From Ectocarpus siliculosus (Eukaryota; Sar; Phaeophyceae; Ectocarpales; Ectocarpaceae), in the NCBI GenBank assembly GCA_000310025.1, contig FN647790.1, positions 341,515 to 405,514 on the forward strand: a stretch of 64,000 nucleotides of DNA. Direction: 5' to 3'. Positions 1 through 11,624 of the stretch are shown in pieces (position 1 is the first letter of the stretch; each line of letters begins with the position of its first letter). The translations under genes were made by a program, and so were the position numbers. Below the pieces are notes generated by a model. The model was not told where the DNA came from. It saw only the letters and a list, made by a program, of their open reading frames with translations, and ran no database searches.

Positions 1-249
1 GGGGGGTGGGGGGGGGGGGGGGGCGACTGAGGTAGAGGTTGGTATATGAAGACGAAGTAGAAGCAGTAGTTATAATGCACATGTTTTCTTTGATGCTTGC
101 TTCTTTTTTTTTTCCAGCGGAACAAGAGCGCCCCCAGCCGTGCTTCGCGAATGGGTCCCCGTGTAGATCTACTTGGTTGCCAGACAGGGTGGCGCGACAA
201 TGACGACAGACAGCAGCTGGGAGCGGCGCTTTCAGAATGCTCGGCATGG

Positions 250-253
<4 letters not shown>

Positions 254-286
<33 letters not shown>
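254..286 (+). repeat. CTG trinucleotide microsatellite
   Basis: About eleven CTG units in a row. The leucine run in one open frame is a by-product of the repeat. Confidence 0.9.
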
Positions 287-730
287 AAAAGAAGGGGGCA
301 CAGACACCATACCTCCCATCCTCTGCAATAATCGTGTGATGTGACCTTGTCCTACGCTTGACGGTACGCGTCTCGGAACACCGGAACGGCTGAGAGATAA
401 TCAGCTTTGAATGGCCAACTGGTTCAGTGTTATTCCTGTCACAATACTTGAGAATCGCTGCTGTTGCTTGCCCCAGCCAGCACAAGGGCAAGCATCTTAC
501 GATGCTTGCTGAATTCGTTCACCGCTGCCGGTAGACAGCTGTCGAGTTCGCCCAAGCAAGGAAGCAAGCCAAACACGACCACCGAACAACGCAATACAAA
601 AGGAGACTAGCCAGGCAACAAGGGATCAACAACCATCTTCGGAAACGGCCATTCTTACTAATATAGTAATGACTATAATAGTTCTACGATTACATTTCCA
701 CGAATACGCCCCAAATAACGCTTCCCGGTA

Positions 731-918
731 CAGTCGTGGCTCCGATACAAGAGGGTGGTGTGAAAAAGGCCCGCGACCCTGTTGTATCGGAGCCCCCTCT
801 TATACCGGACAACGAGGGCAGCCAACTATCGGGTCGATTCCATGACAACCGATTTCGACCCTTTCACATCGGAGCCCCCTGCGATATAAGGTACCCTCTT
901 ACATCGGAGCCACGACTG
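731..918. repeat. 188-bp inverted-repeat element (MITE-like)
   Basis: The left end CAGTCGTGGCTCCGAT and the right end ATCGGAGCCACGACTG are reverse complements. The match continues through an AAGAGGGT/ACCCTCTT block with about two mismatches, giving arms of roughly 27 bp. Two more copies of ATCGGAGCCCCCT lie inside. It has no coding capacity and no clear target-site duplication. A non-autonomous DNA transposon is the likeliest reading; a hairpin regulatory element cannot be excluded. Confidence 0.6.
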
Positions 919-1021
919 CTGTGGCAGACAACTGTCTTCTCTCGCACCGAAAAAAGGGCGCGCAGCCCCCCCCCATGGAGAGATTCCCCAAACAGTCAAC
1001 GAACGCAACACACGCGCTTTC

Positions 1022-1047
1022 CACACACACACACACACACACACACC
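1022..1047. repeat. CA dinucleotide microsatellite
   Basis: An uninterrupted run of about twelve CA units directly downstream of the reductase stop codon on the minus strand. Confidence 0.9.
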
Positions 1048-1051
1048 CTAG

Positions 1052-1318
1052 CTATCCCTGACAAGATATGCAAACCTCCCCGTATATCTCTCGCTCTTTG
1101 GGGAGCAGCGACGACGCGATCTCAGTCGCGGGGCCCCCCTCGGCGTTCGTTCTCTTCCGCGACGCCCCCGAGGCGGGGTCTATTGTGAAGGGGATGGCGT
1201 CGGCCGCGGGGCGAGTGCGCAGGTAGTACATGCCGGTCTTGAGGCCCTTCTTCCACGCGTAGAAGTGCATGGAGGTCAGTCGCCCGTAGTCCGGGGCCTC
1301 CACAAACAGGTTCATGCT
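1052..1318 (-). CDS. RNR1: ribonucleotide reductase large subunit, C-terminal exon only
   Basis: The enzyme reduces ribonucleoside diphosphates to deoxy forms for DNA synthesis, in complex with the small subunit in the cytosol. The exon follows a CTCACAG acceptor and starts Ser-Met-Asn-Leu-Phe. It carries the highly conserved class I block [20 protein letters not shown] and then [14 protein letters not shown], as in eukaryotic R1 proteins. After a variable linker it ends CISCQG-stop, the mobile C-terminal CxxC pair that re-reduces the active site. About 88 residues are present of some 800 usual. No upstream exon with R1 motifs is visible between 1319 and the DnaJ start at 3328, where it should lie. 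The junction is a homopolymer-rich, probably misassembled stretch, so the gene is truncated here by assembly or is a partial copy. Family assignment is firm; whether the copy is functional is open. Confidence 0.9.
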   Translation of the reverse strand, partial: SMNLFVEAPDYGRLTSMHFYAWKKGLKTGMYYLRTRPAADAIPFTIDPASGASRKRTNAEGGPATEIASSLLPKEREIYGEVCISCQG

Positions 1319-1368
1319 CTGTGAGTGCGGTTTTTTGTGAAATGTTCCGCGTTGAACAGCAATTGCGC

Positions 1369-1480
1369 ACGCGGGGGGGGGGGGGGGGGGGGCGGGTTTT
1401 CTTGGAAAAAAAGAAAAAAGTTCTTCCCCCCCCGGTGGGGGCCCTTTTTTTTGAAAACCCCCCCCTTAAAAAAAATTTCT

Positions 1481-1512
<32 letters not shown>
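1369..1512. other. low-quality homopolymer stretch, probable unmarked assembly join
   Basis: Two long G runs (1373-1392 and 1481-1512) enclose a block in which nearly every base is in a run of three or more (runs of A, C, T and G of 5-9). This looks like homopolymer over-calling at a read end. It lies directly upstream of the reductase exon, where that gene's preceding intron and exons should be. Confidence 0.6.
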
Positions 1513-3327
1513 CTATGGCGTCGATGCGTTGTTGTGAAGCACTATTCTATGTTATAAGTAGGAGTAGTTGATTTGGTATGCAGAGGTTATTTGTTGACGA
1601 TGCAGCTGCAACAAGAGGCCCAACTCGACGCGGTTGTGGCGGCCGTATGGATTTGTTTTTTGTTAGGAACGTGCAACAGCTCAGCGGCAGGCTGAAGAAA
1701 GGGCTGCTACGAGTTGAAGATTCGATATATGTGTGCGTACCCATTTAGTCTGATAACCACCGCAATACTGGAAATTCAGTGATGGCTGCATCACCACCCT
1801 TGGATTCACAATACAAATAAATTGCCTATATCCGGTACGCAAGATGACCACCGAACTTTCGGGTACATAGTCTGTTATACACAGGGGTATCTTCGCTCCA
1901 TGCCCCATGCGTCACCTCTCTGTCCTCAGAGTGGGCGAATGTCTTAAGGTGTTAGTCTACATCTACAGCACCACAATCCGTGACGGGAGGTTTTGACTGA
2001 ACCCATGCACTGTAGGTGACGTAAGATATCACATCCCCCTGGACCGTTTTTCAAAGCTCGATTACGCTGCAGAAAAAACAGCAGTGGCGTGCCGAAAATT
2101 GTGGCATCGGATCCGCCTCGTCGAGAGCTTTCCGACAACGTTTGGCATCTTCTTTGTCGTGGAGAAATCGAGATTTGAAACCCTATGTACGGAATGCCGG
2201 CACTATTGCGGACCGCACTACTAATGAGGGAACCCGGACTGTACGTACGTGAGGTTCGGCGGAAGCGAATAAATAGAGGCACCGCCGAGCTATTCTAAGT
2301 CGCTACTGCGCCAACGCATGAGAAAACACAGAGGGCGTACACGCCTACAACGCCAACACGTCCGGGTTTCTCCTGCTGAGTGGGAGACCATGTGCGTACT
2401 ACTCTGTACTTGTACAAGTTTTTTTTTTGTTATAGAGCTGGTTTCATGAAAATACACACCCACGATTTGATTGAGTAAGGCAAACTTGTGTGTTTCGCTA
2501 CGCGCCGCACGACGGTATGCGACACTGACACAAAGATTTTGTCGTTGCCCTAGCAGGGCCCCGTTTGTACGCCGTTGCGATCTTACGAAATCCTGGTGGT
2601 GGGGGGCAATCGCCACGCGCACTGCAGCTGTCTTCCCCGTGTGAGTGACTTGGCACCTGCTGCTGTGGGAACAACAATTGTTCCGCTTGGCGTGATAACA
2701 CACATACGTTGCACCGAGTCCACCCCTGCTTCAAAACAAATCTACTACGCAGAGAGCAACAAACGCGAGGCAAGAGTATTGCCAGTTTGCACGCTCCTCC
2801 GGAAGCCCACGCCGACAGGTTTGTAAGTGGGAGCCGCTGGGGGCAGAGAGCAGAGAGGACCGTCGATGGATGATGATGAAATCTGTATCCAACCCACACC
2901 TGACGTTTTGCGGGTGCGACCGTCCACGCTGGAACTTCGGCTTCGGGCGTCTTAGGTTGAGCCCCCTGCGCAGACTGGTGGTCCAAAGGTGCCTTGTCGG
3001 GAGCCATAGTCGTACTCTGTGCGATGCGAGCTCAGGTATGTGGCTGCACGCAGCACCGGTCTTCAACTGAAAACCTTTTGGGGGGGAAGTCAGGTCGTTT
3101 TTCGCGTGAAAAATGCGAGGAGGCATTTTGCGCGTATCTTGTTTTCGCCGCGTTCTCACCAGCTGCAGCGCCAAACCTATGTGGCGCCCATGAGAGCGAA
3201 AACAGCGGGGGGCGAGGAAGAGATGGGTCTACAAGGTCCGGCCGAGCTTCTAGCTCCATGGACGTGGGTTTCCTCGATAGCGCAAAGACGACGGCGACCG
3301 CCACGAACGGCTGCTGTACCCCCAGCC
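1513..3327. other. intergenic region upstream of the DnaJ gene
   Basis: No exon with convincing splice sites and codon bias was found on either strand. It holds one diverged copy of the TA-flanked inverted-repeat family (2018-2192). The right part should contain the promoter and 5' leader of the DnaJ gene; no clear TATA box or other motif stands out. Confidence 0.5.
2018..2192. repeat. diverged copy of the 217-bp inverted-repeat family
   Basis: Its left arm (GATATCACATCCCCCTGGAC then TTTTTCAAAGCTCGATTA) matches the left arm of the element at 54299. Its right arm (GAGAAATCGAGATTTGAAA) matches that element's right arm. The outermost ends have decayed, so exact limits and flanking duplication are not visible. 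Confidence 0.55.
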
Positions 3328-6300
3328 ATGCGGGACATCTGCTGGTGGTGCTGCAATCTTCTTCCGTTCATGCTCCTGCTGCTTCTGCCGTGGATCGAGG
3401 GAGCGGCAGCAGCGGACGAACGCCCGCCGCCGCATGGCAGCAGCAGGAGGTTCCATGACCCCAAGGCTACATTGTACGAGGTACTGGGCGTGTCGAAGCA
3501 CTCCTCGCGGAAGGAGATCAAGCGAGTTTATCTCGGATTGGCCCGCGTGATGCACCCAGACAAGAAGGGGCCCTTCCGCAATGACGAGGTTGCGAGCGAA
3601 GCAAACGACATCTTTGTGAAGGTATGCTGTAGGCGGTTGCCACCGTCCGTCACAGGGGTAGTGTTAGTGTGTGGGGGGGGTTGAATTCAGCAAACGCGAG
3701 AAGAACGAGTGAAAATGCAACACGATGAGGGCTGACGTCAAGGTCTAGTCTCAAGGCCCAGTCTACATCAGCGGTCTTCACGTAAGTACTCTGACGTACA
3801 CAATCGTGTCTACAACAGCACACGATCCAAGCCCATTCGCACCAGGAAGGTTTCGGAAGCCACCACTCGTTCAGGCACGCCGAAAAGGAATGTCAATGCA
3901 TGTACAGTAGTGGGTTCACAAACCACGCCCTCCTCTACGTGGCTCGCTGGTCATTCTCTGTTGTCTGGTTTGTACTGTGTAGACCATGCACACAAAGAGA
4001 TAACGACCCCAAGCCGATGGCCAGGTGTCGGGTACAGTAGAATGGCACAGAGCCACGAAATGGTAAGGGTTTCCTCGCGACAAGTCGGCGCCTTCGGTAA
4101 TTTTACATTGGGGCTTCCCCACCACGTGCTAATCAGTTCCTTAATGCACCTGCCGTTTTCATCGGCAGATCAAGGAGGCGTACGAGACGCTCTACGATCC
4201 TATCCTGCGGCAACAATACGACTTGACGGGCATGAAAGAGGTACACCCGAAGCATGAGATGCCGCCGTTTGTAGCTCAGTGTTGCTGCTTCTACGTGCCA
4301 CTGCTTAGATACCCAGTACCGGCACCTGAATCTTCTGCGCTGAAAAGAGGCTCCTAGACGATACTGTTGGGGTGTACTATGAGCAATCCAGATGCAGCAG
4401 ATTGCTGTCACAATCTCCTGAGTTGCTTGTCGCGGACAACTGGAAACATATAACCTGTTCCCACGAAGGACAGACAAGACACCTTGTACTCGAGACCTGA
4501 TCGCCCACGTTCGGAGTCAACAGGATCCCTCTTTTCTGAATTGCGTTTGCTGCCATGTACCGTCAGGGGGTGAACAATATGCCGGGCGAAGAGGAACCGG
4601 AGGAGAGGTACCAAGACGCCCCCTTCGGCATCTTCATTAGGTTCGGCGGCGGGCGGGGGGGGCTCTCGTTTCGCTACAAAGGCCACGTAAGCGCTGCAGT
4701 ATGTGCTTGGTGTTAGCCAGCGTGGACACGGCGCTGCTTTCCCCTGTCTGAGTCTTGGTTTATCCCCTCTAGGCGAGAACGAGACATCGCAATAAATACC
4801 ACGCGTACGTTTTGGTAGGCATGTTTAGGTGAAGCTAGGAGTCGTCAAGGCTGCCGTCGTTGAGCACCAGTTAAACATTTACCCCTTCAAAACACCTCGG
4901 GGCACATCAGAGTGGGTTCCTGTGGCACTCACATTTTGTGGGACACGTTACTCAAGCGGTCTCTAGGAAAACCAGTTTCACGAAGTCTGGGGCTATTTTG
5001 CTCTGATTCTTCGAGCCTGAAATCTCCGTTGCTTCAGTCACGGCTAATCACAGGCAAGAACTGGTGTGCCTGAAATGCTTGTCATACGACGAGGTGCATC
5101 GAGGGCAGACAGTGGCCCGGCTTACGTTTTCGGGGAGGGGCACAAAGGTGCCAAGCTTTCAAATTTAGCGAAGAACATGTATAGTCTACCGCCAAAGCCG
5201 AATCGGCGTCGCCCGTTGGAGACTCCACTACTCCTTCCCTCAACGATCGGCCAAAAGCGCCCCGCCCTCCTTGACGCTGTCCGTATCCTTCCATCCGCGT
5301 GGTCTCGGTTGCAATAGGGGAAGAGGAGGGCGCCAGACTTGATGGTGGCGCTGCCGGTCACCTTCGAGGAAGCGTTCGAGGGGAAGACGGCAAACGTGAC
5401 CGTCGCTCGCGAGAGGTTGTGCCGCACCTGCGGGGGAACCGGCGCCTCCGAGCCCGGGGAAATGCCCACGGTGTGAAAAACCTCGTGGTGGTAGAGAGAG
5501 AAGAGCGGTCGCTTCCACGGTATCGACGCTCATGGTACGGGTCACCACCCACGGAACCCCGATTCCCCACCGACCACTGTCGTGTCTGTCAACACTCATC
5601 TCACAACATCCGCACGCCACCGATCAGAACGAAACTCCATCAGGCGCGCTAAGACAGCAGTAGATTGTGAGACCTGACCTCGCTTCGCCCGCTCATCGCC
5701 TCCTAGGCTGGCAAGGTTCCGCGGTCTCTGTCGTGCTTCTGTGTCCTGCCCCCGTACTGCAGCCATCCCCGAAGGCAGTGCTGTGCCATCATGCGAACTA
5801 GACACAACTTGCCTTCTCATTCATGACACTGTCGATGGTAGTTGTGATCTATCTCGCCCCTGATCCCCGCCCCCCCTCCTGGTAATAAGGCAACGAACTT
5901 CCATCATACTCAGTACTTTCCTCACTCTTCCTTTCATTGAGCCGACAGGAGGAGATTTGTTGGATATAGATACCAATACGCATGTCCGCTTGATGCACCC
6001 CACGAATCCGCCTTGGGTCCTCCTTTCCTCTCCCGCACAAATTGATGTATCTTGCGTGGACGTCAGAAGTGTTCGCCTTTTCGCCCTGCAGCTAACGTTG
6101 GGCACGCCCTTGTTTTTCTGACGCCACCTTTGGCGTCGCCCCTTGTTGATGCGAACTGTTGTTGTGCCCCTAACGCTACATACAGCAACCACGCCAACGT
6201 GGCAGCACATGACTAACGACGAAACACAACTGAAGAAACTCTGTCTGTTACCAATATGTTTACAACATTGCCGTGCGTTCGTGCAAGTGCTCAAGAAAAC

Positions 6301-9300
6301 GAAACCCTTTCTTCTATATTCTTCGAAAAAAAAACAGTGCAACCTGTGCGAGGGGAAGGGCTACGCCTACCACCTCTTCGCCGTTCACGAGTCCGGCACT
6401 CAGAGCGACCACCATTCCCACGGTGATCGGCACCATCACGATGACGACGCCTCCAGTGGAAACCCGAGGGGCCGCTGCTCGGAGCACCTTGACGGCCGAA
6501 GGGACGGCGTGAGCCACGGCGGCGGTGGGGATGGACTGCCGGGCTACGCGCACGCGGTCAACACCACTTGCAAGGTAAGGCCAGGCGATGGGACCGGACG
6601 CAGATCGTGGTCGGTGTACGAACGTGTAGAAAGCAAGGTCCACACGTTGCCTGCTTCGTACACAGCCCCGCCCACCGCATTGAGATTCGCTTGATGAGCG
6701 TGATCACACGCACGGTCAAAGGGTTTTACCCGAGAGTTAGCGGACACTCTTAACTCCGTGGCTCACGTGAAACATCACACATCCTGCCTGGTGATGAAGT
6801 GTCGTTACCGCAGAACGGGCACAGATTTTCTAGACCCGGGATATTCGATTGTCTCAGGTTGGTTTCGAGCAGACTAGCACGCCACCGCATGGAGTCCACC
6901 ACCACAAAGCGTAAAGCAAGCTAACCGGCAGAGGGGAGGAGCGGCATTTTCCATGGTATACGGTACGCCGTTTCCGTCTCTCCATTCGCCTGTTTCGCTG
7001 AAGATTTGCGAAACGGCTCTCTCACATTCGTTTGGGCCACGGAAGACGACTTCCAACCCTCACAAGATCGCCAAGACTTGCTTAATATTATTTTTCTGGT
7101 TGCGGTCGGGCCCTGCCGTTGTCCTTGCTGTCGTCGCTTCCGTTGCTGCCGTTTCCTGCCAGGTTTGCGGCGGGACAGGAAAGGTGTCGGACGGGGGGTG
7201 TCCTGACTGCCGCGGACGGAAAGTCAAGGTGGAAACCGAAACGTTTGAGGTGAGACAACAACAACAACAACAACAACAACAGCAACAAAAGCATGTCAAT
7301 GATAACCACAACCGCCACGACGACGACGTCGGTAACAACTATGACATTCCTCCTTCCGGACGAAGATCAAGAAGTCATTTTAACTCGTCTCGACGAAAGG
7401 GCCCCAAAGAGCACTTACTGAAGTCCAAGCAAGGCTCACGAGTGTGACAAAAGAAAACGAAGGGCACCGCCATGTTGGTCACACCGACGCAGCAAAATGC
7501 ATTGCGTCGAAACCCTGAACTGCGACTACCCACATGGACGCCGAAATAAGCCCTGAGCTCCGGAAGCGGTGGCCAGCCATGTTCAGATTCACCCCGACAG
7601 CCCTACCTGTTTGTCGACCACTTGCCGAAATAGCCTAGCACGCGCCCTGACCAGAACGAAGACGCTGAGCCCCGTTTTTATGGTGCCCCTGTCCTCGCAC
7701 ACCACACACAAACCCTTCTTCCCTTGGGTGCAGGTGACCCTCCCCGCTGGCGTTCTGCCGGGCCACGCTGTTATCCTTGTCGGCAAAGGGATCGAGCACC
7801 CCGACAAGCTTCCAGGGAGCGTTCAAGTGGTGGCTGTGCAGAATGCCCACCCTAGGTTCGAGCGCCTAGGTGGGACCAGAACTACTTGTGACACCGAGCA
7901 TAATAGCCTTACGCAACGTAGTTGTCCGGGTGATCGCGCAACCCCCGTGCCACCGTCCTAACAGCTCGATTGCTGCTCGTCCAGGAGACTTTGCGCTATC
8001 TATCAAATTCCAACAGGGATTTTGGGACACGGCCCCTTTTGCTCGAGGAGAAAAATGGGAGATCGCGTGGATGAAAGCGATCACGCGGATGGCAAGCGTG
8101 TCTTGTCAGCGCTTCCCGCAAGTGCATTGTTCAGTTCGCCCGTCCTACGTGTCACGTTCAATTTTTCAGGGGTGCCAACCCCGAGACTGAACCTGTAGCT
8201 GAGGCAGGATCAGATGATCAAGTCAGTCCTCGTTAAGGGTTTCGACACCAGTAGGCGCACACACGCCCGTACGGTACAGAACGGGAAAACGTTAGGTGGG
8301 AAAGGTCAGCAGACACACAACGCTGCTGCTTCTGCTGCTCCCGCCGCCACCGCCGCCGTTGCTGCTGCTGCTGCTATTGTTGTTCGACCAACCAAATCAA
8401 CCCAGGCGCCGATCTCATCTACAGGAAGAAGATCTCGCTCATCGACGCCCTCCTCGGGTTCGAACGCATGCTAACCCTGCTCGACGGGACGCGTGTGCCC
8501 ATCGTCCACGACCAGGTGACCATCCTCGGCTCGTCATTCGCATTTTCCGGATCAGGGTAGAAATATTTTAGGCCTAGTTCAGGGGAGGGGCGTTCGGGAC
8601 CGGCGGGAACGCTGCTGGCTGTGCCCGACGGCAGGCGCAGCCCTACAGGACCAGGTTGTTCGGCCACTCGCGTTTTGGCAAATGGCTGACCCCATTCCCT
8701 GGCCGTTTGGTACTAGGATAATCGACCGTCCCCTTCCTTTTCGGCTTCCAACTAGGCCCGCCTACAGGAAAAAACTAAAGTTTGCTAATAAGAAAGCGTA
8801 CTCCTCACACACATACGCCGCCAATCAGGTTGCCCCGCATTTCATTGGAACTCTCCAACCCCGGGCTTCAGGTGGTGGTAACAGACGGAGATCAAGGGCC
8901 TTGCCCCCCTACTTCACGCTACAAGCTGGTATCGGGAACAGCACAACCCAAGTAAGGCATGAGAGCACAACATACCCCCCCGCCGTCATCACCCCAAAAC
9001 ACAGGTTACCCTCTCCGGGTACCAACAGGAACTCCCCGGCCTAGGGTTTCCAGTGGTGGGAGGGGACGGGGATAGGGGATCCCTCGTGATCGACTTTGAG
9101 GTGGACTTTCCGTCGAGGTTGCGGGAGGCTCACCTCGCGGCCCTTCGGGTCGTGCTAACGGAGGAAGAGATCGCCCTTCTGGAGGACGTTCTGAAGCTCA
9201 TGTCGACGAGGAAGGTGCGTAGGAGGTGTTGGTGCTGAAGCCGGCAAGGCGCGAGGGCATGGTTGGTTGCGGTGCTCTCCCTGTCGTAGGAAGAGGAGGT

Positions 9301-10000
9301 GCTTGCCAAGGGAGGTGTCTCTGAAGTTCGTGATGGTGAGCGAGTTTCCGTTCTGGCAGTGGTAGACCCGTAGCACTATTTTGGAGAAAAAAAAGAAGGA
9401 GGACGAGGAGATGCTAATATTGCGAAAAGGGCGAACTCGAATGTATATGGAGGGGGGCAAGAACACTGATCCTTGGACTCGCAGTTCACTGGTTTTGGCG
9501 GTGCTTTCAGCGCGCATGACAGCGTGTGCGGCCAGTGCAAGGCGATATGTCGTTGGTTTTCGGGCAAATGACGTATCTTCAGTCTTGGACAACTACCGAA
9601 AACGCAAAGCAGCCAAGCCCACCCCCCCCCCCGGCTCTAATCTGTCTATGTGTCTTCGCTAATAGACGCTCCTCGCACTTGCAAGCACAATCGTCGCATT
9701 GAGCAGAACGTTTGAGCTCTTTGTGGAGCCCAATCAAGCACCACAAACTCGTCCAGTAGGTATTGTCTTATCTCGTGAGCCCCTCACAACCCGCCACCTC
9801 CCGTGCAGAGCAAAGCCCGGCCGCCCATGGAGCCTCTAGAGTATCTTTACACCCGGATTTGCAGCAGTGACGACGAGGATGACTTTATCAACAACGGCAG
9901 CAACCCCCGTTGCGTTATTGATCTGGTATGGTGGGCCCGACCGCAGCTCGACGACGACGACGACGGTAGTGACTACGAGTCTTACGAGGAATTCCGCTGA
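3328..10000 (+). CDS. type I DnaJ/Hsp40 co-chaperone with signal peptide, 10 exons, 536 aa
   Basis: It should stimulate Hsp70 ATPase and hand over unfolded clients, probably in the ER lumen (compare yeast Scj1). Exons: 3328-3621, 4169-4240, 4567-4686, 5318-5470, 6338-6574, 7163-7249, 7734-7869, 8406-8515, 9005-9214, 9809-10000; all phases close. The start was chosen because it gives a signal peptide (LLPFMLLLLLPW); in-frame ATGs lie upstream. The J domain (about 45-120) has HPD at 76-78. Four zinc-binding motifs follow: CRTCGGTG (199), CNLCEGKG (214), CKVCGGTG (291) and CPDCRGRK (305). The C-terminal substrate domains include KISLIDALLGFER and GSLVIDFEVDFP. Oddities: motifs 2 and 3 are about 70 residues apart instead of about 20, with a His/Asp-rich insert (238-250); the fourth motif lacks its last Gly; the tail is acidic without an ER-retention signal. 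Cytosolic location is possible if the start is upstream. Confidence 0.9.
7255..7288 (+). repeat. CAA/AAC microsatellite directly behind a DnaJ 5' splice site
   Basis: The DnaJ exon ending at 7249 is followed by GTGAG and then at once by the array. It is one of several arrays in this window in the same position relative to a donor site. Confidence 0.85.
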
Positions 10001-11624
10001 TGGTTCGGAGAGGTCTCTAGGGTGCACCTTCCTAGATGGTCGTCGTTCTCGTACACGCACGGGACTCAAGACAAGGAGAGCAACTCGATCGCGGTAGGTA
10101 GCGATGCGACGAGGCGGCCGCTTCCGTGCGACCGTTTCCCGAACGTCCGGAGTGTACACGGCTCGTTCTCAGGCAGAAATGGTTGCTTCGAAACCGACGA
10201 GCCCGGCCTTGTTTGTGCGAGTAGGGATTTTTGGGTTCCTGGGTGTTGCTAGTGAAAAGTGAGTATGTTTGGCGCATGAAGTTTGATTAGTCATGTATCA
10301 GTTGGAACTGAATGGTATGAGAAAACATGGACACCTTTCAATGATCCGTACCTCAACCAATGCGGACACCAAGCGACCAACTAGTCTGCAAGGAGTTCTT
10401 CAACGTCAGCTCGTTCATGTGTAAATTGTCCTAGCTGTCCACCCACCTTCCATTCGTTTCCCAGAGATCTCGGTATCTTCAATGAGCGAGCGCTTTAGTG
10501 GTGAGTGGTCCGTTCCATGTTCAAGAAAATGGTTGATGTTCTCCCCCGGGAGAGGAAGGCAGAGGTGAAGGGAATGGGCCGTTCGCATACGTGTTTGGAG
10601 CCAACGACCAACACCACCTGCCTGCGATATCTATGATATGATATCTGTTCGTCGTGATTTATGTTGTTTTGCCGCGGGAACAAAGAGCCCATAGCTGTTG
10701 CTTTTCGTCACGCCAGTGTCTTGGTGGGCATCCCGCAAGAACGCATTTATTTGGTCCCTTATTCACAATTAAAACTTTCACCTGATCACGAGGAACTTAT
10801 CGGGCACGTATTCAAAGAAACTGGTGGTTGGGCGTGGTAACCTCTCCTTGCCGTTCTTCGCACACTGTAACCATATCTACTCAGGCACATGCTCATACAT
10901 TCTAGTCCTTACACACAATTTTCCGACATGTCCACCACCTCGCGACAACATCATTACAGGTTGTTGACGCCCCCTCCCACACAAAACAGAACGGAGACCG
11001 CCTTAATAGAGTGAAACATATTTGTGGAAGTACATATTTCACGAATGAACCCTGGGCCCTATAGCTATCCATCCCATGGAGCGTCAGAAGTGCTTCTGTC
11101 GCAATGATCCCACTCGTTGACACCACGCTATTGCACACCGGCTGAACAAACGTCTGTGACAAGCTTGCGTCCGCCATAAGAGACTACCAGGCACGGGACG
11201 TGCGAGGCGGTTTCACCGGATAGCTTCCGCGAGATGAACCGTTTATCTTACAGTTTCCCGAAGGCGAAACGAGAATCACTCCTGCAGCCGGCTGTACTTC
11301 ACCACCACTCCCCGCTCCTTCCTTCACTCTCCACTCCTTCCTGATTACAGTAGTCTACCCACAACGCATCTGTCATATTACCAGGTAGTCTATGAGTTTT
11401 CCCTTCGTTGGACTGAATAAGGAGAGTCTCTCGCTCACCCACGCTTCTTTTTAAGTCGTACGCATATTTTCTGCGTCGAGTAGGAAGCTGGCACTTTTGC
11501 TTCGTTTCTTGCTATTCTTGCTCTGTTGCTCGAAGGACGCGGCATTCCAGCTGTGCCGGCTCGTCCTGATCGTCCTCGAGTTTTTTCTCTCCGTGCCCCG
11601 TTCCGGCTCACGCTTATAGCAGCA
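10001..11624. other. intergenic region between convergent genes
   Basis: It lies between the stop codons of the plus-strand DnaJ gene and the minus-strand gene ending at 11625, so it should hold both 3' untranslated regions. No exon, RNA gene or clear repeat was found. Confidence 0.6.

Larger units (their letters stand above)
1..1051. other. intergenic left flank, repeat-rich
   Basis: No coding exon is convincing here. The stretch opens with a G run (1-23), then holds a CTG array (254-286), a 9-bp hairpin around 488-509, an inverted-repeat element (731-918) and a CA run (1022-1047). It lies downstream of the minus-strand reductase exon, so part of it is probably that gene's 3' untranslated region. 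Open frames across the CTG and CA runs are low-complexity artefacts. Confidence 0.6.
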
